The notes below the pieces were generated by a model, which saw nothing but the letters and a program-made list of their open reading frames with translations, did no database searches and was not told the origin of the DNA. A DNA stretch of 64,000 nt from Actinoplanes sp. L3-i22. GTDB lineage: Bacteria; Actinomycetota; Actinomycetes; Mycobacteriales; Micromonosporaceae. Each line of letters starts with the position of its first letter. The first letter of the stretch is position 1. Below, piece after piece: positions 38,006-47,267 of the stretch. Position numbers and translations under genes: made by a program. The stretch is from positions 11,645,501 to 11,709,500 of the forward strand of contig NZ_AP024745.1 of the NCBI RefSeq assembly GCF_019704555.1, in the 5' to 3' direction.

Positions 38006-38059
38006 GCCGCGGGCGGCCTTCACCAACCCTTCGAATTTCCCGGTGCGATCAGGGACTGG

Positions 38060-39844
38060 TTACTTGCCGTCGCTGGTGCCGAGGGCCTGGAAGTCCACCA
38101 TGCCGAACGCGTCGTGGATGTAGACGTTCGTCAGCCGCGGGTTGCGGTAGTTGAGCGCCTTGTCGACCACGAACGGCATGTAGTAGGCGCCTTCCATGAT
38201 CTTGTGGTTGATCTGCGAGTAGATGTCCGCCGCCTTGGTGGCGTCGGTCTCGCCCGCGGCCTGGTCGAACAGCGCGTCGATCGACGGGTCCTTGATGAGC
38301 GGCAGGTTGTAGTTGCCGTTCTTCAGGATGAACCGGCTGTCGGCCAGCGGCTGCAGGTAGCCCGAACCGGTCGGGTAGTCGGCGCCCCAGCCGGCGATCT
38401 CGATGCCGTAGCCCTTGGCCTTGACGTTGTCCGGCGCACCGATGACGGAGGAGATGTTGCCACCGTCGTACTGCTCGATCTGCGCGTTGATGCCGACCTG
38501 CTTCAGAGCGGCCTGCAGCGCCTCGGCGGTCTTGACCTCAGCCGGCTTGTTGTTCCGGACCGCGATCTTGGTGTCGAAGCCGGTCGGCTTGCCACACGCG
38601 GCGAGGGCCTTCTTGGCCTCCTCGGCCTGCGGCTTGCCCTGGAGGCGGTTGAACGGGTCGTACTTGGTGTCCGAGCCGGCGATGTTCGGCGGCAGCATGC
38701 TGGTGCCGATGTCGCCACCCGCGATCGGGCCGCCACGGGCGGTCTGCAGCGAGGTCGGGTCGGCGGCGTAGATGACCGCCTTGCGGCACTCGACGTTGTC
38801 GAACGGCGCGACGTTGGTGCTGAGCGCGGCGTAGCGGAGGAAGCCGGTGGTCGGGGTGTCCGCGTTCGCCTTCAGGGTCGGGTCCTGGAGGATCTTGGTC
38901 CGCGCGGCCGCCTGCACACCGGTCTGGCCGACGTCGAGGTCCGCGGTACCGGCGATGAGCCGGCTGTCCATGTCCTCGGCGTTGGTGGTGACGGTCAGGT
39001 TGATCTGGTCCGGCAGCGCCTTGCGGATGGTGTCCGTGGACGCGTCCCAGTTCGGGTTGCGGACCCAGGTGGCACCCTTACCGGGCTGGATGCTGCCTTC
39101 CTTGAACATGTACGGGCCCGAGGAAGCCGGGGAGGCGTTGTACTGCGCGCCCTTGTCCCGCTTCTGCGGCACCGGGCCGGCGCCCGGCATGGCCAGCAGG
39201 TAGAGGAAGTCCGACTGCGCCTTCTTCAGGTGGAAGACGATCGTCGAGTCGTCCGGCGTCTCGACGGTCTTCAGGCCCAGCTTGTTCGGGTCGGTGTCCT
39301 TGTACGGACCCTTGTAGCCCTGGCCCTGGTCGAGGATGTCGATCAGGTAGACCGGGCCGCCCGGCAGCACGTCCTGCGCGAAGATGCGCTCGATGCCGTA
39401 CTTGATGTCCTTCGACGTGATCGCGGTGCCGTCGTCGAACTTGATGCCGCTCTTCAGCTTGAAGGTGTAGGTCAGCTTGTCCGCGCTGATCTCCGGCATC
39501 GCCGAGGCCAGGTCGGGCTGGAGCGCCAGACCGGCCTTCTCCGGCGCTGACGCGTAGTCGACGAGCTTGCGGGTGTAGAGCCGGTTCAGGTTCCAGACGA
39601 ACGCGTAGTAGCCACGCGCCGGGTCCCAGAAGTCGGCGTCCTGCGCGGACCACAGGTTGAGCGTGCCGCCCTTGGCAGTGGACGGGTTGACCACGCTGGT
39701 GATCGCGGCGTTGTATGCGGCCTTGCTGCCGCTGGAGCTGTCGCTCTTGTTGTCATCGCTCTTGGAACCGCCGCATGCGGCGGTCGTGAGGCCGAGCGCG
39801 AGCGCGACGCCGGCCGCCGCAATCGCCCTAGTCTTCCTGGACAC
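38060..39844 (-). CDS. dppA: Peptide ABC transporter substrate-binding lipoprotein (SBP family 5)
   Basis: 594-aa extracytoplasmic binding protein. Lipobox TAACG (Cys24), a Ser/Asp/Lys-rich linker, then the family 5 fold (LTYTFKLKSGIKFDDGTAIT, CRKAVIYAADP). GTG start. Placed between the two permease genes, unlike the usual A-B-C order. Ligand unknown. Confidence 0.93.
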   Translation of the reverse strand: MSRKTRAIAAAGVALALGLTTAACGGSKSDDNKSDSSSGSKAAYNAAITSVVNPSTAKGGTLNLWSAQDADFWDPARGYYAFVWNLNRLYTRKLVDYASAPEKAGLALQPDLASAMPEISADKLTYTFKLKSGIKFDDGTAITSKDIKYGIERIFAQDVLPGGPVYLIDILDQGQGYKGPYKDTDPNKLGLKTVETPDDSTIVFHLKKAQSDFLYLLAMPGAGPVPQKRDKGAQYNASPASSGPYMFKEGSIQPGKGATWVRNPNWDASTDTIRKALPDQINLTVTTNAEDMDSRLIAGTADLDVGQTGVQAAARTKILQDPTLKANADTPTTGFLRYAALSTNVAPFDNVECRKAVIYAADPTSLQTARGGPIAGGDIGTSMLPPNIAGSDTKYDPFNRLQGKPQAEEAKKALAACGKPTGFDTKIAVRNNKPAEVKTAEALQAALKQVGINAQIEQYDGGNISSVIGAPDNVKAKGYGIEIAGWGADYPTGSGYLQPLADSRFILKNGNYNLPLIKDPSIDALFDQAAGETDATKAADIYSQINHKIMEGAYYMPFVVDKALNYRNPRLTNVYIHDAFGMVDFQALGTSDGK

Positions 39845-39919
39845 CTGTACTCCTACCTCCTCGAACAGCGGAACCGTGCGGTCCGCGAAACATGCGATGT
39901 TCCAGCCGCAGCTGAAGAA

Positions 39920-40927
39920 TCAGCGGGCCTTCGGGTCGAGCGCGTCACGCAGGCCGTCACCGAAGAGGTTGAAGGCCAGGACGGTAATGAAGATCAACGT
40001 GCCTGGAATGATCATGAACATCGGGTCGATCTGGTAGATCGGCACCGCCGACGAGAGCATGCCGCCCCACGACGGGTTGGGCGGCGGGATACCGACGCCG
40101 AGGAAGCTGAGCGCGGCCTCGGTGAGAATGTTCGTCGGGATGATCAGCGTGGTGTAGACCAGGATCGGCGCCGCCAGGTTCGGCAGCAGCTCCCGCACCA
40201 GGATCCGGGGGGAGCGGGCGCCCATGCTGCGGGCCGCCTCGACGAACTCACGTTCGCGCAGCGACAGCGTCTGCCCACGGACGATCCGGCCGATGTACGG
40301 CCAGCCGAAGAAGCCGATCACGCAGACCAGCACCGCGACCCGGGACCATCGGGCGTTGAGCCCCAACAGTTCGTACGGCAGAACCGAGACCAGTGCGATC
40401 GAGAAGAGCAACTGGGGGAAGGCGAGCAGGAAGTCCATCACCCGGCTGATCACCGAGTCGACCCAGCCGCCGAGGAAGCCGGCCGCCAGGCCGAAGGCCA
40501 CGCCGAGGATGGTGGAGACGAGCGCGGAGAGGAAGGCGACCGTCAGCGAAGTCTGCGCGCCGTAGAGGACCCGGCTGAAGATGTCCCGGCCGGAGTCCGG
40601 CTCGACGCCGAGGATGTATTCCTTGCTGATGCCACCGAACGCGCCCTTCGGAGTACCGAAGGTCGGGTCCAGGGTGTCGTTGTGGAACTCGTCGATCGGA
40701 TGACCGAGCCATTTCGACAGCAACGGCGCCAGGATCGCGACCACGATCAGGAAGATGACGACACAGGCGCCACCGAGGGCCACCTTGTCCCTCTTCAGAC
40801 GGCGCCACGCGATCTGCCTCAGCGAGCGGCCGGCGATCGCCTTCTCGGCGGGCCCCCGCACATCAGCCGCGTCGGCCGCCGGTGCCGAGTCCTCGTCGGT
40901 GACCGACGCTTCTGGGCCAAGCGACAT
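39920..40927 (-). CDS. dppC: Peptide ABC transporter permease, DppC type
   Basis: 335 aa from ATG 40927. A ~45-residue acidic N-terminal region precedes the OppC N-terminal helix (VALGGACVVIFLIVVAIL). EAA loop VEAARSMGARSPRILVRELL is present. ATG 40927 is preferred because AGAGGA lies upstream; GTG 40954 has no site. First gene of the operon. Confidence 0.92.
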   Translation of the reverse strand: MSLGPEASVTDEDSAPAADAADVRGPAEKAIAGRSLRQIAWRRLKRDKVALGGACVVIFLIVVAILAPLLSKWLGHPIDEFHNDTLDPTFGTPKGAFGGISKEYILGVEPDSGRDIFSRVLYGAQTSLTVAFLSALVSTILGVAFGLAAGFLGGWVDSVISRVMDFLLAFPQLLFSIALVSVLPYELLGLNARWSRVAVLVCVIGFFGWPYIGRIVRGQTLSLREREFVEAARSMGARSPRILVRELLPNLAAPILVYTTLIIPTNILTEAALSFLGVGIPPPNPSWGGMLSSAVPIYQIDPMFMIIPGTLIFITVLAFNLFGDGLRDALDPKAR

Positions 40928-41337
40928 CTGTTTCGCCGGTCCTCTCCCGGCCACCGCGCAGCAGAGAGCCCACAGCCTTCAGACGCGTGGTACACGGAAG
41001 CTCCCACGGCCCGGAGACGATGGCCCACGCTGCAAGCGGTAAACCGATCGGTTATCGCATGCCTCGAGTGCCGGCCCTCGTCGCGGCCGGCCAAGATCGG
41101 GCCGGAGCCACGAAGGCACCTGACAGCGGGTGTGGCCGCCATCGAGAGGAACATTCACCTAGTGCGGTGCCCGGGTCAAGCTCACCGACCGCACGCGGAT
41201 GCTTCCGTGTCTCCCTCGTGATGTCACCGTGACCTAGACGCCGAACAAACGGAAGGTACCGCGTAAGGGGCCCGCAAGTAGCCAATCCGGGCCAAACTGG
41301 CTGCGAGGCGTTACGTCCGCGTTACGACGTGTAAATT
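40928..41337 (-). promoter_or_regulatory. 410-bp non-coding region upstream of the dpp operon
   Basis: No gene with support is seen between recR and dppC. The region contains the palindrome at 41042-41053 and an AT-richer segment near 41240-41337. Promoter elements for dppC are presumably here, but I cannot pick a clear pair. Confidence 0.5.
41042..41053. promoter_or_regulatory. Perfect 12-bp palindrome, candidate operator of the dpp operon
   Basis: AACCGATCGGTT, 115 bp upstream of dppC. Size and sequence are like TetR/AcrR-type operators; no TetR gene is nearby. Confidence 0.5.
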
Positions 41338-41931
41338 TCAGACCGCGCGGCGGCCCTCGAAGGCCCTACCGAGGGTGATCTCGTCCGCGTACTCCAAGTC
41401 ACCGCCGACCGGCAGACCACTCGCCAGCCGGGTCACCGCGATCCCCATCGGCTTCACGAGCAGCGCCAGATAGGTCGCCGTCGCCTCACCCTCGGTGTTC
41501 GGATCGGTGGCCAGGATCAGCTCCTTGATCTCCCCGGTACCGAGGCGGATCAGCAGCTCACGGATCTTCAGGTTATCCGGCCCGACGCCCTCCAGCGGGT
41601 TGATCGCCCCGCCGAGCACGTGGTACCGCCCACGGAACTCACCGGTCCGCTCGATCGCGACGACGTCCTTCGGCTCCTCGACCACACACAGCACCTCGTT
41701 GGTGCGGCGCGGATCGCGGCAGACCCGGCACTGCTCGGACTCGGCCACGTTGAAACAGGTGGTGCAGAAGCGGACCAGCTCCTTCACCTTGCGCAGAGCC
41801 GTCGACAGCCGATTCACGTCGGCCGGATCCGCGGAAAGCACATGGAACGCGATGCGCTGGGCCGACTTCGGGCCGACGCCCGGCAACCGGCCCAGCTCAT
41901 CGATCAGGTCCTGGATGGCGCCCTCATACAC
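41338..41931 (-). CDS. recR: Recombination mediator RecR
   Basis: 197 aa, the usual RecR length. HhH at [15 protein letters not shown] (16-30), zinc finger Cys56, 59, 68, 71, then the TOPRIM domain ([15 protein letters not shown]) and the C-terminal Walker B-like segment. Acts with RecF/RecO to load RecA at gaps. GTG 41931 starts 4 nt after the ybaB stop; a longer frame upstream is ybaB read out of phase. Confidence 0.94.
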   Translation of the reverse strand: MYEGAIQDLIDELGRLPGVGPKSAQRIAFHVLSADPADVNRLSTALRKVKELVRFCTTCFNVAESEQCRVCRDPRRTNEVLCVVEEPKDVVAIERTGEFRGRYHVLGGAINPLEGVGPDNLKIRELLIRLGTGEIKELILATDPNTEGEATATYLALLVKPMGIAVTRLASGLPVGGDLEYADEITLGRAFEGRRAV

Positions 41932-41935
41932 GGGA

Positions 41936-42259
41936 TCAGAACCCCGGCAGGGACAGGCCACCGGTGGCCGGACCCATCTTCTCCTCGGCCAGCTCCCGCT
42001 GCGCCTCGGCGGCATTGTGGATCGCGGCGAGCACCAGATCCTCCAGCGTCTCGACGTCGTCGGCGTCGACCACCTTCGGGTCGATCTTGACGGCCTTGTA
42101 CTCACCCAGGCCGGTCACCGTCACCGTCACCAGGCCACCGCCGGCCGTACCGGTCAGCTCGGCCTCGGCCAGCTCGGCCTGCGCCTGGGCGACCTGCTGC
42201 TGCATCTTCTGCGCCTGCTTCATCAGCTGCTGCATGTTCGGCTGTCCACCGGGGCGCAT
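41936..42259 (-). CDS. ybaB: YbaB/EbfC nucleoid-associated protein
   Basis: 107 aa. N-terminal coiled coil [18 protein letters not shown], beta core and [12 protein letters not shown] helix typical of the DNA-binding YbaB dimer. Sits between dnaX and recR as in most bacteria. Confidence 0.94.
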   Translation of the reverse strand: MRPGGQPNMQQLMKQAQKMQQQVAQAQAELAEAELTGTAGGGLVTVTVTGLGEYKAVKIDPKVVDADDVETLEDLVLAAIHNAAEAQRELAEEKMGPATGGLSLPGF

Positions 42260-42685
42260 CGCATTGCTCCTCTGATTAGTCGCTCATACCTTCGGACCGG
42301 ACAACCACCGTCAATGACCGGCGGGCTGTCCCGTCAACCGCCGCCAGCGTAGCCGCCGCCCTCCCGGATCCCGGTCAGCCCACCGCCGCGCCGCGCCTTT
42401 CCCCCAACCACCGCCGGCCGGCGGTACTTCCCGTTACCCGCGGCCCGGTCCGCCGTCACCTCCAGGCTGCGGCGTGGTCGCCAATTGCCGGCTTTCCGGT
42501 ACGTCGTTCTGCCGGCCGCCCCATTCGTCCAAGCCCCGGTGCCGAACCCAAGCCGGCAGTACTACACCGATTCGGCGGCGAATGGTCCGGCCACTCCGCA
42601 CGGGCGACCGGCCCGGCCTCGCCGACGGCGAATGGCGTGCGTCGACATGTCTGCCACCGATGCCGCGCGTGGCGGACATGAAGAA
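42260..42685. other. 426-bp gap without a supported gene
   Basis: Between the dnaX terminator and ybaB. GC-rich, with GCCGGCCGGCGG-type inverted runs near 42410. Open frames here lack homology and are continuations of antisense frames. A promoter for ybaB-recR is expected close to 42260-42320. Confidence 0.5.
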
Positions 42686-42715
42686 CCGCCGGCCCCGCAC
42701 TCGCGGGACCGGCGG
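42686..42715 (-). terminator. Terminator of dnaX
   Basis: 13-bp stem CCGCCGGCCCCGC / GCGGGACCGGCGG with 4-nt loop. The single non-Watson-Crick position is a U-G wobble only on the minus strand, in line with termination of dnaX. Confidence 0.8.
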
Positions 42716-42727
42716 CTCGTCCGGGTT

Positions 42728-45700
42728 CTACATCTCGCCGATCTTCTCGGCACCGAAGGCGTCGCGGAGCAGTTGGAGGGCGTGTTCCTCGCTGCTCTGG
42801 CGGGCCGTCTTCTCGTCGATGACCTCGTCCGACGGCTCATCCCCCGGGTCGAAGCCCTCGAATCCGCCGGCCTGGGGAGGCGGCGCGCCGTCGTATTCCG
42901 GGTCGTAGGGCGCCTCGCCGATCGGCGTGCCGTCCGACCAGGCAGAACCGCCCGGGCCGCCGGACGGGGCCGCGGCCTTGGTCGTCGGCTTTCCGGCGTT
43001 GGCGGCGGCCGCGCGGGCGGCGGCCAGCCCGCTGTTCGGGCTCGCGTTCCCCCCACGCGACGCGGCAGCCCGAGCCGCCTCCATCGCCGCCGACCGAGCC
43101 GGCGCCCCCGAAACCGCGCCGGCCCCCGAAGCGGACGCCCCCGCATTCGCAGCCGACGCGGCCGCCTGCGGAGCGATCGCCGCCGCCCGCGCCGCAGCAA
43201 TCGCCGACCCAGCCGGCCCATCCGAACCAGACCCAACCGAACCAGACCCAACCGAACCAGACCCGGCCGGAACACCGGCCCCAGGGCCCGCCGAGACGCC
43301 GGCCCCCGGCCCAGGCGCGCTGCCGGAGCCGCGATCTTCCACAGTCGGCGCCGGCGCGGCCGAGGCAGCCGCGGACCCGGCGGGATTCATCGCCGGGCCG
43401 GTCGAGGCCGCGGAGATGCCGCCATCCGACGCCGAATAAGCAGTCGAGCCGAGGCCCGCGGGCACCGCGGTGGCCCGAGCGCTGTCAGCCACCTGGCCGG
43501 CAGGTGCCGCGGAGGCGTAGGCGCTGCCGGCCGGGACCGCTCCGCCGGCCTGCGGCTGGGAGCCGGGTTTGACCGGTTCCGGCCAGTCATCGTCAGCCGG
43601 GGGCGGGACCGACCGCAGAGTCGCCGTGCCCGGACGAACCGGCTCCGGCCAGTCGGTGTCGGCGCTCTGCTGAACCTCACCGGCGGACGGCTCGGAAGGG
43701 CTCGCGGAGTCGGCGTAAGGATCATCGGCAGGTTCCGGCGGCAACGGGCCGGGATCGGCCGGAGCAGACCGGCTGTCACCCGCCGACTCGGGCGGGCGCG
43801 CGCCGGACGGAGCCGAACGGGCTGCCGCCGGGCCGTGGTCGTCGGTCGGCTCGGGCGGGAGTGGCGTGGACGGGGCCGGCTGGGAAGCCGCCGGCCAGTC
43901 GTCGGCATCGTCGGTGGCCGGGGCTCGCTGCGGCCGGGACGGGCGGGACTCCGTGCGCCCGGTGTTGCGCTCGGGCGCCGCCGACGAGGGCGCCGCCGAA
44001 GAGGTGGCCGCGGGCGAGCCGGCGGACGACGGCGGGCGGGCGGCCGGCATCCGGCGGCCCGCGGACTGGTCCCGGCCGGTCGCCTGGTCGCGGCCCGCGG
44101 CCTGGTCGGCGGACGGAGCGCGCCCCTGGGGAGCCACGTTGTCGCGGGCCGGAGCCTCGGCGACGGCGTCACCCACGTCGCAGCGGATCTGCCAGCGGCC
44201 GCCGAGCTCGCCGGCGAACTCCGCCGCGATCCGGTCGGTGTAGGTGAGGAAACGTTCCGCATACCTCGGGTTCGGGGCGGTGAACCGGACCGTCTCGCCG
44301 TCCACGTCCCGCAGGCCGATGCCGTGCGCCTGCATCGCCTGGATCTTGTCGTCCTTCGCGCCGAAGGCCAGCCAGACCGTGCGGACCTGGGGCAGCCCGG
44401 CCCGGGGCGGCGCCGGCGCGGCCGGTTCCGAGTCGGCCGGCGGTTCCTCGTCCCACGGCGGCTCGTCGTCGTAGTAACCGCCGTCGGCCACCTGGTTCCA
44501 GTCAGCCTCCGCAGGCCCACCCCCGGGAGCAGCCGAAACCGGCGCCACAGAAGCAGGAGCAGGAGCGACCGGCGCGGCCGAAACCGCAGGCGCGGCAGAA
44601 ACCGGCGCAACAGCAGGAGGAGCCGGGTCAGCCACCGCCGGAGCGGGCGCAGACGCGGGCACAGCGGAGACCGGAGCAGCCGCCGGCGAGACGGGACGTG
44701 CCGACCCGGCCGCCTTCCCCCGAGCCGCCGCCGCGGCAGCCGCCCGTGCGGCAGCCAGCCCACCACCGCCGGCGGAGTCCGGCGCGACCGCGACCGGCCC
44801 ACCGGCGGGCGCCACGACCTCAGCGCCCGACGACGGGACCGGAGCCACCGCCCGTACGTCGGAAATCGGTCCTTGTTTTTCCAGACGCTCCAACCGCTGC
44901 AGCAGCGCCCCGGCCGAGTCGTCGGCCCCGGGAAGCAGCATCCGTGCGGTGATCAGCTCCAGCAGGAGCCGCGGTGCGGTCGTCCCGCGCATCTCGACCA
45001 GACCGTTGTGCACGATGTCCGCGCAGCGGGAGAGGGTCGCCGCGCCGAGGACGGCGGCCTGGCCGTGCATCGCCTCGAGCTGGTCGGCCGGGCCGTCGAT
45101 CAGGCCCTTGGCGACCGCGTCCGGCACCTGCTGCAGGATGATCAGATCGCGGAGGCGTTCGAGCAGGTCGGACGCGTACCGCCGGGGGTCGTGGCCGGCC
45201 TCGGCGACCCGGTCGATGGTCTCGTAGGCCGCGGCGCCGTCCCCGGCGGCCAGGGCGTTGCACATCTCGTCGATCAGGGCCGCGTCGGTGACGCCGAGCA
45301 GGGCGACCGCGCGGGCGTAGCTCACCCCGTCCGGCCCGGCGCCGGCGATCAGCTGGTCGAGGACCGAGAGCGAGTCCCGCGCGCTGCCGCCGCCGGCCCG
45401 CACCACCAGTGGGAACACCGCCGGCTCGACCTTGACGCCCTCGGCCTCGGTGAGGGTCTGCAGGTATGGCCGGAGCGTCGCGGGCGGGATCAGCCGGAAC
45501 GGGTAGTGATGCGTCCGCGAGCGGATCGTGCCGAGCACCTTGTCCGGCTCGGTGGTGGCGAAGATGAACTTCACATATTCCGGCGGCTCCTCGACGAGCT
45601 TGAGCAGCGCGTTGAAGCCGGCCGACGAGACCATGTGCGCCTCGTCGATCACGTAGATCTTGTAGCGGCTGTTGGCCGGCGCGAAGAACGCCTTCTCCCG

Positions 45701-46024
45701 CAGCTCACGGGCGTCGTCGACACCGCCGTGACTGGCCGCGTCGATCTCGATCACGTCGATCGAGCCGGCGCCGTCGTTGGCGAGCGACTTGCAGGACAGG
45801 CAGACGCCGCACGGCTCCGGCGTGGGGCCCTGCTCACAGTTGAGCGAGCGGGCCAGGATGCGCGCGCTGGACGTCTTGCCGCAGCCGCGTGGCCCGGAGA
45901 AGAGATAGGCGTGGTTCAGCCGGCCGCTGCGCAATGCCTGCGACAGCGGCTCGGTCACGTGCTCCTGACCGATGACCTCGGCGAACGTGCGAGGTCGGTA
46001 CTTGCGGTAGAGGGCGAGAGCCAC
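42728..46024 (-). CDS. dnaX: DNA polymerase III subunit gamma/tau
   Basis: 1098-aa clamp-loader subunit. Walker A GPRGCGKT (44-51), zinc module Cys63, 72, 75, 78, Walker B/DEAH as VIDEAHM and sensor GGSARDSLS. Domain III ends near residue 370; the rest is a very long Ala/Pro/Ser/Asp-rich tail interrupted at about 540-640 by a folded segment (RTVWLAFGAKDDKIQAMQ). GTG 46024 with GGAGG 8 nt upstream. No A-rich slippery site for a programmed frameshift was seen. SRP RNA lies just upstream. Confidence 0.94.
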   Translation of the reverse strand: MALALYRKYRPRTFAEVIGQEHVTEPLSQALRSGRLNHAYLFSGPRGCGKTSSARILARSLNCEQGPTPEPCGVCLSCKSLANDGAGSIDVIEIDAASHGGVDDARELREKAFFAPANSRYKIYVIDEAHMVSSAGFNALLKLVEEPPEYVKFIFATTEPDKVLGTIRSRTHHYPFRLIPPATLRPYLQTLTEAEGVKVEPAVFPLVVRAGGGSARDSLSVLDQLIAGAGPDGVSYARAVALLGVTDAALIDEMCNALAAGDGAAAYETIDRVAEAGHDPRRYASDLLERLRDLIILQQVPDAVAKGLIDGPADQLEAMHGQAAVLGAATLSRCADIVHNGLVEMRGTTAPRLLLELITARMLLPGADDSAGALLQRLERLEKQGPISDVRAVAPVPSSGAEVVAPAGGPVAVAPDSAGGGGLAAARAAAAAAARGKAAGSARPVSPAAAPVSAVPASAPAPAVADPAPPAVAPVSAAPAVSAAPVAPAPASVAPVSAAPGGGPAEADWNQVADGGYYDDEPPWDEEPPADSEPAAPAPPRAGLPQVRTVWLAFGAKDDKIQAMQAHGIGLRDVDGETVRFTAPNPRYAERFLTYTDRIAAEFAGELGGRWQIRCDVGDAVAEAPARDNVAPQGRAPSADQAAGRDQATGRDQSAGRRMPAARPPSSAGSPAATSSAAPSSAAPERNTGRTESRPSRPQRAPATDDADDWPAASQPAPSTPLPPEPTDDHGPAAARSAPSGARPPESAGDSRSAPADPGPLPPEPADDPYADSASPSEPSAGEVQQSADTDWPEPVRPGTATLRSVPPPADDDWPEPVKPGSQPQAGGAVPAGSAYASAAPAGQVADSARATAVPAGLGSTAYSASDGGISAASTGPAMNPAGSAAASAAPAPTVEDRGSGSAPGPGAGVSAGPGAGVPAGSGSVGSGSVGSGSDGPAGSAIAAARAAAIAPQAAASAANAGASASGAGAVSGAPARSAAMEAARAAASRGGNASPNSGLAAARAAAANAGKPTTKAAAPSGGPGGSAWSDGTPIGEAPYDPEYDGAPPPQAGGFEGFDPGDEPSDEVIDEKTARQSSEEHALQLLRDAFGAEKIGEM

Positions 46025-46120
46025 TCCTGCCACCTCCTGAACGACCGCGTCATTCTCCGTCGAGGGTGTGACAAGAACAAACGACATGCCCCGGGAGTGC
46101 ATGCCAAGCCGGAGACATAA

Positions 46121-46210
46121 AGGACCCCTCGTGCACCCGCCAGAGCCCGCTTATCCTTGCTGCCTTCCGGCCCTGGGGAGGTTCACAGGATGACGCCGCA
46201 CGAGGGGCTG
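46121..46210 (-). ncRNA. ffs: Signal recognition particle RNA (small bacterial type)
   Basis: On the minus strand the arms CCCCTCGTGC / GCACGAGGGG close the molecule, and the conserved apical domain reads CCAGGGCCGGAAGGCAGCAAGG in two parts around the GGAA tetraloop. Position upstream of dnaX and beside a tRNA-Ser is typical. Possible -10 TAGGCT upstream. Ends are approximate. Confidence 0.93.
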
Positions 46211-46260
46211 ATCGACAGCCTACCTGCCCGGCGAAACCCGGTCGGGCCGACCCCCGTGCG

Positions 46261-46288
46261 TTGAACGCCGGGCCCAGGTCTGTACTCT
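46261..46288 (+). promoter_or_regulatory. Promoter of tRNA-Ser(GGA)
   Basis: TTGAAC (46261-46266), 16-bp spacer, TACTCT (46283-46288), 8 bp before the mature tRNA. Confidence 0.6.
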
Positions 46289-46295
46289 GGAGCGC

Positions 46296-46383
46296 GGAGG
46301 ATTCGCCTAGTGGCCTAGGGCGCACGCTTGGAAAGCGTGTTGGGTTAACACCCTCACGAGTTCGAATCTCGTATCCTCCGCCA
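46296..46383 (+). tRNA. tRNA-Ser (anticodon GGA)
   Basis: 88 nt with CCA encoded. Acceptor GGAGGAT / ATCCTCC, anticodon stem CACGC / GCGTG with loop TTGGAAA (GGA), a long variable arm and T-arm ACGAGTTCGAATCTCGT. Confidence 0.97.
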
Positions 46384-46390
46384 GCCGGAA

Positions 46391-46416
46391 AAGGCCGGGC
46401 CCTCGGGTCCGGCCTT
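46391..46416 (+). terminator. Terminator of tRNA-Ser(GGA)
   Basis: 8-bp stem AAGGCCGG / CCGGCCTT with a 10-nt loop, shortly after the CCA. Confidence 0.7.
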
Positions 46417-46528
46417 CGGCATTTCAAAACCCTTTCGCCGTACGACCCCAACCCCGCCCCGTGACTAGAGGACGCCCCTGCGTGCGGCCCCGCCGGATCT
46501 CGTATGCTCCGGCACGAAAACAGTGCAG

Positions 46529-46560
46529 GCGAGGGCCGGCCCGATCGGGCCGGCCCTCGC
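46529..46560 (-). terminator. 32-bp perfect palindrome, terminator-like
   Basis: GCGAGGGCCGGCCC-GATC-GGGCCGGCCCTCGC. On the minus strand it lies 7 bp after the stop of the broken secreted-protein gene and is followed by CTGCACTGTTTTCG, so it probably terminated that gene. Confidence 0.8.
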
Positions 46561-46566
46561 CGTCTG

Positions 46567-47140
46567 TCAGCGCTTGATCGTCAGCGAGGACCCGGTCGCG
46601 CCCCTGATCACCTTGCCGTTCAGCAGCCACTGGTACCGGTAGGCGTCCGGCCGCGGCGTCCACGTGCCGATCGACACCGTGACCTTGCGGCCGGCCCGGA
46701 CCGTGCCGCTGACCTTTGACGCCTTGGTGGCCTTCGGCGCGGCAGGTGTAGGCGTAGCTGTCCAGCGTGACGTCGGCGATCTGCGCGTCGCTGAGCTTGC
46801 CGAACCCGCCCTGGGCCAGGGTCTCGCAGCCGGTCGGGCGGTCGGTGCGGACCAGCCGCAGCGGGTAGTCGAGCGGGCTGCCGTTGTCGTCGGTGCGGAA
46901 GAACGTGTGCGTCCCGTCCCCGGTCAGCGTGCAGGTCCCGCCGGTGTACCGGATCGGGCAGACCGGGTCGCCGGCCGCGGTCCACACCGTGCCCTGCAGC
47001 GACGCGGTCTGGCCGTCGACCCGGCTGGCGGCGCTCGTCTCGACGTCGAGCCGCATCCCGGCCTCGCCGGCGAAGCGGTAGCAGTCGCCCGCGGCGGGCG
47101 CTCGGGAGATCCGCTCGCCGGGCAGCGGCGCTCCAACGCC
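46567..47140 (-). pseudogene. Frameshifted remnant of a secreted protein with Ig-like C-terminal module
   Basis: The minus frame open from 47140 (after an in-frame TGA) encodes GDCYRFAGEAGMRLDVETS... TLDSYAYTCR, a Cys-containing extracytoplasmic domain. Near 46740 the coding sense switches frame into PKATKASKVSGTVRAGRKVT and ...YQWLLNGKVIRGATGSSL, a typical actinobacterial Ig-like surface repeat, ending at 46567. So it lacks a 5' end with start and signal peptide, and carries one frameshift. A terminator still follows. Sequencing error could explain the frameshift but not the missing N-terminus. Confidence 0.7.
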
Positions 47141-47267
47141 TCACGACATCCCCCGGACTGTCGACGATCAAATCGACAGGATCTTGCCAGGGTAAATATC
47201 TACCGACGCGACTATTCCACTAGTTCGGAATCAGCAGCTCCAAGGAGGCGACGGGTCCGTTGCGGCG

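Noticed and set aside
42728..46024. Programmed frameshift in dnaX
   Set aside because: No A-rich slippery heptamer was seen and the frame is continuous to the end.
42485..46120. 1211-aa plus-strand frame opposite dnaX
   Set aside because: Antisense shadow; dnaX motifs, start site and terminator support the minus strand.
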